DNA of 64,000 nt from Myxococcales bacterium (GTDB taxonomy: Bacteria; Myxococcota_A; Polyangia; Nannocystales; Nannocystaceae): NCBI GenBank assembly GCA_020633315.1, contig JACKDV010000012.1, positions 1 through 64,000 on the forward strand. The letters run 5' to 3'. Within the stretch, counting starts at the first letter, position 1; each line of letters opens with the position of its first letter. Shown here piece by piece: positions 24,180-32,444 of the stretch. A program made the translations under genes and the position numbers. The notes beneath the pieces are model-generated. The model did no database searches and was not told the DNA's origin. It worked only from the letters and a program-made list of their open reading frames with translations.

Positions 24180-25735
24180 TGGGCACCTCCGTCGTCGTCA
24201 TCGTCGGAGGGAGGAGGCAGCTCCTCCACCCCGGGGAGCGGCTCGGGCTCGGCCTTGCTCGGCTCGGCCTTGCTCGGCTCGGCCTTGCTCGGCTCGGCCT
24301 TGCTCGGCTCGGCCTTGCTCGGCTCGGCCTTGAGGGCGGGGGTTGGACGCTCGACCTTGGGCTTGGCGGGTGCCTTGGTCTTGCCCCTGGCCTTGGGCTC
24401 TGCCGTCGGCTTGGCTGCGGAGCCCGGCACCAGCGCGGGCGTGCCGGCGTCGGCTGGGGCCGGCGCGTCGGCCGAGAGCTGCCCCGCCGCATGGCGCTGG
24501 AGCATGTGGTGCAGGGTGAAGTCCAGGCCGAGGTCCGTGTCCTCGTCGCACAGCTTCACCCCTGCCACGTAGAGCTGCGGGGTCATCACCGGGAGCTGGT
24601 TGGCGACCATCCAGCGCATCGACTTGTTGAGCCGCGACTTGACCTCGGCCGATCCCAGGCAGCCCTCGAGCGAGGGGAAGCGGGCGGCGATCATCGTGGC
24701 GATCGGCGAGGTCTCGCCCTCCTTGGGGGGCACGGCCCCGGCCTTGGTCAGCTCCTCCTGGCGGTCGAATGCCCACTGCACGAAGGCGTCGCTGCCCACG
24801 GTGGGATCCTCGGCCGCGCACAGCAGGCCCTCGCTCACCCGGCACGCGCCGGGGTGCAGCGAGCGGGTCACCATCCAGTTGCACTCGCTGTCGAGGGGGA
24901 ACACCAGCACCTTGCGGCTGAGCTCGGCGTCGAGGCCCGCGGCGTGCATGCGCTCCTCGAAGCCGCGGCACGAGGGGCACAGCGGGTCGAGCACCTCGAT
25001 GGTGGGCACGCCCTTGCCCTGGGGTCCCAGCGGGATCATGGCCTCGTAGGGATCGTCGGGCTGGGCGAGCGCGCCGCAGGTGCCGATGAAGCGGGAGTAG
25101 TCGGGGACGAGCAGGGCGTAGACCACCACCGGCACGGTCACGAAGCCGAAGGCCTGGCCCGCGGCCGAGGCCCACGCGAGGGCGGCCCGGGGCGGGGTGG
25201 GGGCGGCCTCGGGCTCCGCGGCGGCCGAGAGCCCGGCCGCTTCCTTGCGGGCCATCAGCCAGGCGACCAGGGCCATCACCAGGGCCAGGCCGCTCGAGGC
25301 GTAGATCCCGATGCAGAGCTTGCAGGCTGCGTGCAGCTTGGTGAAGGCGAGGTAGCCCATCACGCACGAGGCGAGCACCGGCACCGCGGTGCTCGCCAGC
25401 GCGATCGCGGCCGTGGTGCGTCGCGCAGCGGGACGGGCCAGCAAGAGCTCGAGGGCCCGGAACAGCAGGAAGGCGAACACCGCCATGGCCGGCAGCGAGA
25501 TGGGGATCCCGCCCCACAGCGAGGTGCGCATCACCGAGGAGTACGGGCTGAGCAGGGTCACCTGGCAGCCGGTCGACTCCTGGTCGGCCTCCACCAACCC
25601 GGGGGCGAACGAGCAGTGCAGGTCGTGCACCTGCCGATCGAGGTGCTGCACGAAGTCCAGGGTGGATGCGCTCGCGAACACGAGCCCGACCAGGGCGGCC
25701 AGGGCCAGCCCCACTGCGAAGATCCGCGTCGCCAT
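24176..25735 (-). CDS. VKOR-thioredoxin (DsbA-like) fusion protein
   Basis: A 519-aa protein. Residues 1-170 are a vitamin-K-epoxide-reductase domain with four to five helices, loop cysteines 41 and 57 (CSFAP, TGCQVTLLSPYS) and the quinone-side pair Cys138-Lys-Leu-Cys141 (CKLCIGIYA). A fifth helix (AFGFVTVPVVVYALLVP) leads to a periplasmic DsbA-like thioredoxin domain with Cys253-Pro-Ser-Cys256 (LDPLCPSCRGFEERM). Such fusions oxidise periplasmic thiols and pass electrons to quinone, replacing DsbB/DsbA. The C-terminal ~100 residues are a Lys/Pro/Ala tail with five AEPSK repeats. First gene of the redox operon with OmpA-like and TlpA-like proteins. Confidence 0.95.
   Translation of the reverse strand: MATRIFAVGLALAALVGLVFASASTLDFVQHLDRQVHDLHCSFAPGLVEADQESTGCQVTLLSPYSSVMRTSLWGGIPISLPAMAVFAFLLFRALELLLARPAARRTTAAIALASTAVPVLASCVMGYLAFTKLHAACKLCIGIYASSGLALVMALVAWLMARKEAAGLSAAAEPEAAPTPPRAALAWASAAGQAFGFVTVPVVVYALLVPDYSRFIGTCGALAQPDDPYEAMIPLGPQGKGVPTIEVLDPLCPSCRGFEERMHAAGLDAELSRKVLVFPLDSECNWMVTRSLHPGACRVSEGLLCAAEDPTVGSDAFVQWAFDRQEELTKAGAVPPKEGETSPIATMIAARFPSLEGCLGSAEVKSRLNKSMRWMVANQLPVMTPQLYVAGVKLCDEDTDLGLDFTLHHMLQRHAAGQLSADAPAPADAGTPALVPGSAAKPTAEPKARGKTKAPAKPKVERPTPALKAEPSKAEPSKAEPSKAEPSKAEPSKAEPEPLPGVEELPPPSDDDDDGGAQ
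24251..24325 (-). repeat. 15-bp in-frame tandem repeat, 5 copies (SKAEP)
   Basis: Five identical 15-bp units (plus strand ggccttgctcggctc) plus partial flanks encode the repeating AEPSK tail of the VKOR fusion. Perfect DNA identity indicates slippage and probable strain variation. Confidence 0.97.
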
Positions 25736-25879
25736 GGGCCGATTCTAGAGCGCGTCCATCGGGCCGCCAATGGTGTCGAGTCGGACCCTGGCGCTCCGAT
25801 CCGCGCTCCAACGTATCCTGCGTCACGATCGGATCGATCCACCGGATCGCGGGCCTCGATCCGGCGGGCGAGGGAAGAG

Positions 25880-26704
25880 CTAGGACGCGGCCGCCCGGGC
25901 CTGGCCACGGCGCTGCCGGCACACGTCGACGAAGGCCTCGAACACCGTGCCGCCGCAGGCCCGCCCGCCCGCGCAGGTCCGGGGGTCTCCTCCTTGGTCC
26001 GGGGCCTCGAGCCACTCGGGGTGCCACTGGATGCCGGCGATCCACTCGTCGGACATGTCCGCCAGCTCCACCGCTTCCACGATGCCGTCGGGCGCCCAGG
26101 CGGTGGCGCGCAGCGAGGGGGCGAGGCGGTGGATGCCCTGGTGGTGCACGCTGTTGACCTCGAGCTCGGTCGCGCCGTGGTAGAGCCGGCCCACCCAGCT
26201 GTCGGCCTCCACCCGCACCGGGTGTCCCAGCGCGTCGTAGCGGTGCCAGTCGCGGTGGGTGAGCGCCCCTTCGCGCTGGGTCACGATGTCCTGGTAGAGC
26301 GTGCCCCCGAGCGCCACATTGACGAGCTGGATCCCCCGGCACACGCCGAGGAGCGGCAGGCCGAGGCGGCGGGCCTGCTCGACCAGCCGCAGCTCGTACT
26401 CGTCGCGTGCGCGGTCGCCCGCCCACTCGGGGCGCAGCGGCTCCTCGCCGTAGCTGCTGGGGCTGAGGTCGGCGCCGCCGGCCAGCAGCACGCCGTCCAC
26501 CCGCGACAGCAGGGCGGCGGTGCTCGGCACGTCCTTGAGGTCGGGCAGGCCGATGGGGATCGCCCCCGCGCGCTGGACCGACAGCGTCATGCGCTCCTCG
26601 AGGAACTGCAGCGTCATCCCCTTGAAGATGGGCCGCGTGGGATCGGCGTGGATGAAGTTGATCGAGATGCCGATGCACGGCACGGAGTCGGCGGGCTGGC
26701 CCAT
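25880..26704 (-). CDS. Class I glutamine amidotransferase, gamma-glutamyl-GABA hydrolase family (peptidase C26)
   Basis: A 274-aa protein from the ATG at 26704 (a 43-residue upstream extension is not supported). The nucleophile cysteine is in LGVCRGIQLVNVALGG and the His-Glu pair is in GIQWHPEW. DGVLLAGGADLSPSSYGEE is the usual PuuD-family oxyanion block. Members hydrolyse gamma-glutamyl bonds, as in gamma-glutamyl-GABA in putrescine breakdown. Two extra Cys (CAGGRACGG) near the end are unusual. No other putrescine genes are in view, so the substrate is uncertain. Confidence 0.9.
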   Translation of the reverse strand: MGQPADSVPCIGISINFIHADPTRPIFKGMTLQFLEERMTLSVQRAGAIPIGLPDLKDVPSTAALLSRVDGVLLAGGADLSPSSYGEEPLRPEWAGDRARDEYELRLVEQARRLGLPLLGVCRGIQLVNVALGGTLYQDIVTQREGALTHRDWHRYDALGHPVRVEADSWVGRLYHGATELEVNSVHHQGIHRLAPSLRATAWAPDGIVEAVELADMSDEWIAGIQWHPEWLEAPDQGGDPRTCAGGRACGGTVFEAFVDVCRQRRGQARAAAS

Positions 26705-26862
26705 CGCAGCCCCAGCCTGCCCCAACGTGAGGAGCTTGGCCACCGCGCCGTGCGAAGGCTCGCGTCGGGGCCCGTCGGGCCGCGCGTCCGAGAGCCCCGG
26801 GGGCGGCTGTAGTCGCGGCGGGGTGCTGGCCACGGTGTACCGGGCTCGGTCATCCTCGGGGG

Positions 26863-27408
26863 GTGAGCGTCCCCCGGGTCCGAGTCTTCATCGCGTGCTC
26901 CCTCGACGGCTTCATCGCCGGGCCCGACGACGATCTCTCGTGGCTGCCCACCGGCGCGGGCGAGGACGACTTCGGCTACTCCGATTTCATGGCGGGGGTG
27001 GGGGCGCTGCTGATGGGGCGGGGCACCTACGACGTGGTGGAGGCCTTCGAAGGGGGGTGGCCCTACGGGGAGCGGCCGGTGGTGGTCGCCACCCATCGCC
27101 CGCTGACGCCCAAGGTGCCCACCGTGCGGGCCGGCACGGGCACGATCGCGGAACTGGTGGCCATGGCCCGGGCCGCGGCCGGCGAGCGCGACGTGTACGT
27201 GGACGGCGGTGACCTCATCAGGCAGGCGCTCGACGCCGGGCTGGTCGACGACATGATCGTGACCATCGTTCCCGTGGTGCTCGGCGCGGGGCATCCCCTG
27301 TTCGCCGGGGTCACCCGCCGGCACGCGCTGCAGCTGGTCTCGCACCGGGCCGCACGCGAGGGCCTGGTGCAGCTCACCCTGCGGCCCCGCGAGGATCGGC
27401 CGGCCTGA
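26863..27408 (+). CDS. Dihydrofolate-reductase-family (RibD C-terminal-like) protein
   Basis: A 181-aa protein, GTG start. The first strand FIACSLDGFIAGPDDDLSWLP is the typical opening of DHFR/RibD-like reductases; GALLMGRGTYDVV and RDVYVDGGDLIRQALDAGLVDDMIVTIVPVVLGAGHPLF match the NADPH-binding parts of the RibD C-terminal family. It probably reduces a small heterocycle with NADPH, but members of this group are rarely characterised. The gene is divergent from the amidotransferase. Confidence 0.88.
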   Translation: MSVPRVRVFIACSLDGFIAGPDDDLSWLPTGAGEDDFGYSDFMAGVGALLMGRGTYDVVEAFEGGWPYGERPVVVATHRPLTPKVPTVRAGTGTIAELVAMARAAAGERDVYVDGGDLIRQALDAGLVDDMIVTIVPVVLGAGHPLFAGVTRRHALQLVSHRAAREGLVQLTLRPREDRPA

Positions 27409-27427
27409 GCCGGGGCCGAGGTCCTCG

Positions 27428-27688
27428 CGGTGGCGTGGTGCCGACCGGTTCCTGGCCGCCCGGGCCTTCACCGAGGCCGGCGAGGATCCGGCCGAGGCCC
27501 GCCGCCTCGCCGAGCAGGCGCTGGCGGGATATCGCGCCTCGCAGATGCCCTCGGTCGAGGCGATCGAGGCGATCGAGCGCTGGCTCGCCGCCACCCCGGT
27601 TGATGCGCCGGGGCCGACGAATCGGCCGCCGGGGGCCGAATTCCGCCGAGATCGCCGAGCGAGGAAGGGATTGCTTGACAGGCAGTAG
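27428..27688 (+). pseudogene. 3' remnant of a TPR/kinase-type gene
   Basis: An open frame without a start reads ADRFLAARAFTEAGEDPAEA, then RRLAEQALAGYRAS and IEAIERWLAATP before a stop at 27688. This is the typical C-terminal helical end of myxobacterial TPR-containing kinases and regulators (Ala/Glu helices ending in a WLA motif). Nothing upstream supplies the rest, so it is a truncated relic. It fills most of the 320-bp gap before the P450 gene and overlaps that gene's promoter. Confidence 0.5.
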
Positions 27689-27724
27689 AACGCGTTCTAC
27701 CTACCCGGGTAGAACGCGTTCTAC
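27675..27724 (+). promoter_or_regulatory. P450-tetR promoter with two identical TetR-type operators
   Basis: A consensus -35 TTGACA (27675-27680) is followed 17 nt later by a weak -10 (TACCTA, 27698). Two identical perfect 16-bp palindromes, GTAGAACGCGTTCTAC at 27685-27700 and 27709-27724, cover the spacer, the -10 and the start region, 24 bp centre to centre. Each matches the TnnAACnnGTTnnA consensus known for KstR, a TetR-family repressor. The P450 ATG lies 5 bp after the second copy. Repression by the TetR protein encoded downstream is the natural reading. Confidence 0.85.
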
Positions 27725-27728
27725 CACC

Positions 27729-29132
27729 ATGGCGAGCCAGGTCCTGCCCCAGATCCCCGGTCGACCGCTGGTCGGCCACCTCTTCGACGTGATGAGTCGC
27801 GGGTTGTTCCCGCCGGTGCGCGAGCACTGGCTGGAGCTCGGCGATGCCTTCTCCATCAAGGTGGGCGGTCGCAGCGTGGCGGTCTTCGTGCACCCCGACG
27901 CGGCCGAGGCCGTGCTCGTCACCCAGCGCGAGGACTTCGTCAAGCGGGCCAGCTACGACCAGATCCGCCTGCTCGTGGGCGACGGGGTGCTCACGGTGGA
28001 GGGCGAGCAGTGGAAGCAGCAGCGCCGCACGATCCAGCCCTGCATGAACCGCTCGTTCCTCGTCGGCTTCACCGACACCATGGTGCGGGCGGTGGTCGAC
28101 ATGGTGGACGCCTGGGCCCGGCGCGGGGCGGGGCCGCTCGACGTCTACCCCGAGATGCTGCGGCTGGCCCTGCGGATCCTGGGCGAGACCCTCTTCAGCC
28201 TCGACCTCAGCGCGAGCGCGGACGTCTCCACCGAGGCGTTCACGGTGGCGCTCGAGGAGCTCTCGCGGCGGGGCAACACCCTGTTCGCGCCGCCGCTGTC
28301 GTGGCCCACCCCCGGCAACCGGCGGCTCCGCAAGGCCCTCGCCAAGCTCGACGAGATCGTCTACGGCATGATCGACGAGCGCGCCGCGGCCAAGGCCCGC
28401 GGTGAGGCGGGCCCCCCCGATCTCATCTCGCTGCTGCTCGATCACCGCGACGAGGCGGGCAAGCCCATGGATCGCCGCATCGTGCACGACGAGGTGATCA
28501 CCATGTTCCTGGCCGGGCACGAGACCACCGGCCTCGCCCTCACCTGGACCTGGTACCTGCTGTCGCTGCACCCCGAGGCCGAGGCCCGGCTCCACCGCGA
28601 GGTCGACGAGGTGCTCGGCGGGCGGCTGCCCACCGCGGCGGATCTGCCCCGGCTGCCCTACACCAAGCAGGTGCTGCAGGAGTCCATGCGCCTGATGCCC
28701 CCGGTGTGGAGCGGAGGGCGGGACGTGGCCCGGGACACCGAGCTCACCGGCTACGCTCTGCGCGAGCGCGACTTCATCATGCTCGTGCCCTACCTGACCC
28801 ACCGCCACCCCGACTTCTGGGAGCGCCCCGAGGCCTTCGTGCCCGAGCGCTTCGAGCCCGACCAGCTCCGCGGGCGCCACCGCATGGCCTACTTCCCCTT
28901 CAGCGCGGGGCCCCGCATGTGCGTGGGCAATCACTTCACGATGATCGAGGCCCAGCTCGCCATCGCGGTGATCGCCCAGCGCTTTCGCCTCGACCACCGC
29001 CCGGGGCACCCCGTGGAGCGCGAGCACCAGATCACCATGCGACCGCGCCACGGCATGCAGATGCTGCTGCACCGCCGCGACGAGGGCTCGATGATCTTCG
29101 ATCCTCGCCCGAAGGTGGCCGCTGCCTGCTAG
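27729..29132 (+). CDS. Cytochrome P450
   Basis: A 467-aa soluble P450. The I-helix oxygen-activation motif is AGHETT (261-266), the K-helix ExxR is Glu318-Arg321 (ESMRLMPP), and the haem-binding loop is FSAGPRMCVGNHF with the thiolate ligand Cys398. The N-terminus (PQIPGRPLVGHLFDVMSRGLF) has no membrane anchor. The sequence style (PYLTHRHPDFWERPEAFVPERF) is closest to CYP102-head/CYP4-like fatty-acid or terpenoid hydroxylases, but the substrate cannot be read. No ferredoxin or reductase is adjacent. It forms an operon with a TetR regulator 13 nt downstream, behind twin operators. Confidence 0.95.
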   Translation: MASQVLPQIPGRPLVGHLFDVMSRGLFPPVREHWLELGDAFSIKVGGRSVAVFVHPDAAEAVLVTQREDFVKRASYDQIRLLVGDGVLTVEGEQWKQQRRTIQPCMNRSFLVGFTDTMVRAVVDMVDAWARRGAGPLDVYPEMLRLALRILGETLFSLDLSASADVSTEAFTVALEELSRRGNTLFAPPLSWPTPGNRRLRKALAKLDEIVYGMIDERAAAKARGEAGPPDLISLLLDHRDEAGKPMDRRIVHDEVITMFLAGHETTGLALTWTWYLLSLHPEAEARLHREVDEVLGGRLPTAADLPRLPYTKQVLQESMRLMPPVWSGGRDVARDTELTGYALRERDFIMLVPYLTHRHPDFWERPEAFVPERFEPDQLRGRHRMAYFPFSAGPRMCVGNHFTMIEAQLAIAVIAQRFRLDHRPGHPVEREHQITMRPRHGMQMLLHRRDEGSMIFDPRPKVAAAC

Positions 29133-29145
29133 GCTGCTCGCGATC

Positions 29146-29760
29146 GTGCTGCCGTCCTCCTCGCCCCCGCTCGACCTCGACGAGCCCCGCACCCGTCGCA
29201 TCGTGGACGTGGCCCTGCGGCTGGCCGAGGACGGGGGCTTCGCCGCGGTCCGCCTGCGCGACGTGGCCCAGGAGGCCGGCGTGGCGCTGCGCACCCTCTA
29301 CAAGCGCTTCCCCGGCAAGGACGAGCTGGTGTTCGCCGTGCTCGTGCGCGAGCTGGTGCGCCTCGAGCTGCTGTTCCAGCGCCGGCCCCCCGCGGGGCGT
29401 TCCGCGGTGGCCCGGGTGCGCGCGTCCTTCGAGCTGATCACCGAGTTCCTGTGCGGCCGCGCCAACCTCGGCCGCGCCATCGTGCGGGCGGTGGCCGGCA
29501 ACGCCAGCGACCTCTCGCGGCAGGTGGCCACCTTCCACGATCGCCTCGCCACCCTCATCGTCGGCGCCATCGTGGGCCGCTCGGCGCCGATCCCCACCGC
29601 GCCCGACCACCCGCACCACCGCCTCGCCGCGGTGCTCCAGCACGTGTGGTTCTCCATGCTGGTGGGCTGGTCCAACGGGCTGCACTCGCCCGCCGAGATC
29701 GTCGACGCGGTGGTGGACGCGGCGGCGCTGGTGCTCGACCCGCCGCCGCGCTCCGCCTAG
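29146..29760 (+). CDS. TetR-family transcriptional regulator
   Basis: A 204-aa regulator, GTG start. The N-terminal helix-turn-helix is visible (RRIVDVALRLAEDGGFAAVR, then LRDVAQEAGVALRTLYKRFP, GKDELVFAVLV). The helical C-terminal ligand/dimer domain is unassigned. It starts 13 nt after the P450 stop, so it is co-transcribed with it, and most likely binds the paired palindromes at 27685-27724, giving autoregulation with release by a P450 substrate or product. It ends 4 bp from the convergent fumarase gene. Confidence 0.93.
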   Translation: MLPSSSPPLDLDEPRTRRIVDVALRLAEDGGFAAVRLRDVAQEAGVALRTLYKRFPGKDELVFAVLVRELVRLELLFQRRPPAGRSAVARVRASFELITEFLCGRANLGRAIVRAVAGNASDLSRQVATFHDRLATLIVGAIVGRSAPIPTAPDHPHHRLAAVLQHVWFSMLVGWSNGLHSPAEIVDAVVDAAALVLDPPPRSA

Positions 29761-29764
29761 CCCG

Positions 29765-31186
<1,422 letters not shown>

Positions 31187-31277
31187 GGTGGGCCGGACGG
31201 TAGCAAGGCGCCCCGGGGTCGTCGACCCGACGGGATCGAGCTCGGCGGCTGGTGGATCGACGAAGGCGATTTGGCGT

Positions 31278-31305
31278 TTGACAAGCCGCGGCTGCGTCGT
31301 ACGCT
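31278..31305 (+). promoter_or_regulatory. Sigma-70-like promoter before a small ORF
   Basis: TTGACA (31278-31283), a 16-nt spacer and TACGCT (31300-31305) lie 22 nt upstream of the ATG at 31328. One of the few consensus -35 boxes in the window. Confidence 0.55.
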
Positions 31306-31327
31306 GCGGCACCAAGAGGGACTGACG

Positions 31328-31441
31328 ATGGCTCCTGCCCTGCACCACGCTTCCGACCGCCGTGCCCCCTATGCTGCCGCGTATACGGGCTCGTCGTCGT
31401 CTGCGTACGTGCTCGGCAGCCGAGAGTCGTCATCTCGATAG
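31328..31441 (+). CDS. Small protein, 37 aa, Ser/Ala/Tyr-rich
   Basis: A 37-codon ORF (MAPALHHASDRRAPYAAAYT...) preceded by a good Shine-Dalgarno AAGAGGGA with 6-nt spacing and by a TTGACA/TACGCT promoter. The peptide has an N-terminal basic/His segment and a C-terminal Ser-rich tail (GSSSSAY, SRESSSR), with no signal peptide or membrane helix. I know no family. The complete set of expression signals is the reason to call it. It occupies much of the 375-bp gap between fumC and the tRNA cluster; the rest of that gap shows nothing clear. Confidence 0.5.
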   Translation: MAPALHHASDRRAPYAAAYTGSSSSAYVLGSRESSSR

Positions 31442-31561
31442 CCGACCGCACGCGCGGGGCATGAGTCGACCGGGTCGCTGCCATGGGTGGCGGGTCGGGT
31501 GGGCTCGTCGCGCCCCGTGGTCGACCCATGGGGTCGGTCGGGTGGCGAAGCCCAGCATCGA

Positions 31562-31644
31562 GGAGGGATGGCCGAGCGGTAGGGCACCGGCTTGCTACGC
31601 CGTGGTCTGGTACGCCCGCGCGGGTTCGACTCCCGCTCCCTCCG
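31562..31644 (+). tRNA. tRNA-Ser(GCT)
   Basis: Acceptor GGAGGGA / TCCCTCC (7 bp), T8-G9, D-arm GCCGAGCGGTAGGGC, anticodon loop TTGCTAC (GCT), long variable arm, T-arm GCGGG TTCGACT CCCGC, discriminator G. The anticodon stem has one C-U mismatch and the variable arm pairs poorly. CCA is not encoded. Confidence 0.85.
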
Positions 31645-31776
31645 CCCTGTGCTCGCCGTCCTCGCCGCGGCTGGAGTCATCGGCCACAGGGAGCCGCCCC
31701 GTGGGCTCGCCCGGGCTCGATTCCCGCCGCGCTGGAGCGAGCGTCGATGGGCGCTCGAGTGATGCGGACATCGTTG

Positions 31777-31815
31777 GGAAGGTTGGCCGAGTGGAAAGGC
31801 ACTCCGCTACGACTT
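31777..31815 (+). other. tRNA-Ser-like 5' half without its own 3' half
   Basis: GGAAGGT-TG-GCCGAGTGGAAAGGC-A is a canonical class II tRNA 5' half (acceptor strand, T8, D-arm with A14 and G18-G19) but no anticodon arm follows; the next tRNA 5' end begins 54 nt later with a nearly identical acceptor strand. It is a remnant, or the true 5' half of a gene interrupted by an insertion. Confidence 0.5.
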
Positions 31816-31830
31816 CGCACATCCCCATGA

Positions 31831-31913
31831 GGAAGGGAGGCCATTGGGTCTGGCATTCGGCTCGGAAAGCCGTCGGGGCCCTGCTCCAGGGGGTTCGATT
31901 CCCTCCCCTTCCG
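31831..31913 (+). tRNA. tRNA-Ser(GGA), atypical
   Basis: Acceptor GGAAGGG / CCCTTCC pairs perfectly, D-arm GCC..GGC, long variable arm (CCCTG CTC CAGGG), T-arm GGGGG TTCGATT CCCTC, discriminator G. The anticodon loop reads TCGGAAA: anticodon GGA but with C at position 33, where U is near-universal. Position 8 is A rather than U. It may be a poor or non-functional serine tRNA. Confidence 0.65.
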
Positions 31914-31948
31914 CCCTTCGCTCACTTCGTTCCCCCCTTCCGCCACAT

Positions 31949-32031
31949 CCGTGGGAAGCCCAGAGGTAGGGCAGCGGACTGTAAATCCGCGGTGCTTGCA
32001 CGTGCAGGTTCGACTCCTGCCCCACGGACCA
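31949..32031 (+). tRNA. tRNA-Tyr(GTA), atypical acceptor
   Basis: Acceptor CCGTGGG / CCCACGG, D-arm GCCCAGAGGTAGGGC, anticodon stem GCGGA/TCCGC with loop CTGTAAA (GTA), a long variable arm (GTGC TT GCAC) and T-arm GCAGG TTCGACT CCTGC. Discriminator A and an encoded CCA (32029-32031). C1:G72 is unusual since bacterial tRNA-Tyr normally has G1:C72, and position 8 is A. Confidence 0.85.
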
Positions 32032-32056
32032 CCTCAGCTCGACGCGTCGTCGGGGA

Positions 32057-32299
32057 TCAGAACCCGGGGACGCCCTCCTCACGGGCGTTGATCCACAGTC
32101 GCTCGAAGTACTCCGAGTTGATCTTCTTCGCGACGTAGAGCTCTCCGGTGGACTTGTCGTACCAGATGTCCTGCTTGGAGCCCCCGATCTTGGAGACGCC
32201 GTCGTGAGTGTCGAGCAGGCCGTGCTGCTCGAGCTGCTTGATGCGGAACTTGCTCAGCTTCTCGAGCTGCGAGCGATCGGGCTGTTCTTCGTCGTGCAC
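32057..32299 (-). CDS. Small protein resembling a polymorphic-toxin C-terminal domain
   Basis: An 80-aa protein taken from GTG 32299, which follows TACCAT by 6 nt; an in-frame GTG at 32386 would add 29 residues. The sequence LSKFRIKQLEQHGLLDTHDG, then GGSKQDIWYDKSTGELYVAKK, follows the pattern of polymorphic toxin type 33-like domains (IKxL...HD...K.D.YxDxxGxxYV). These usually sit at the end of large secreted proteins; here no delivery domain is attached and no immunity gene is obvious. Base composition is less GC-rich than its neighbours. The family resemblance is from memory of the pattern and is tentative; it could equally be an uncharacterised small conserved protein. Confidence 0.6.
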   Translation of the reverse strand: MHDEEQPDRSQLEKLSKFRIKQLEQHGLLDTHDGVSKIGGSKQDIWYDKSTGELYVAKKINSEYFERLWINAREEGVPGF

Positions 32300-32444
32300 C
32301 AGCCCATGGTAGCGGACCGACCTCCACCCGCCGGGAAGAACAACGCCCTGGCCCGGACGAACGACGATTCCTTCGGCGACGTGCACCTCCGTGCCAGGGC
32401 TCGGCGCGCGGGCGCTCGTCGATCCGCTGCGAGCGTGCCGCGAG

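Noticed and set aside
31700..31735. Fourth tRNA in the cluster (T-arm-like CGGG-CTCGATT-CCCG)
   Set aside because: No acceptor, D or anticodon arm can be built around it; at most a decayed tRNA 3' end.
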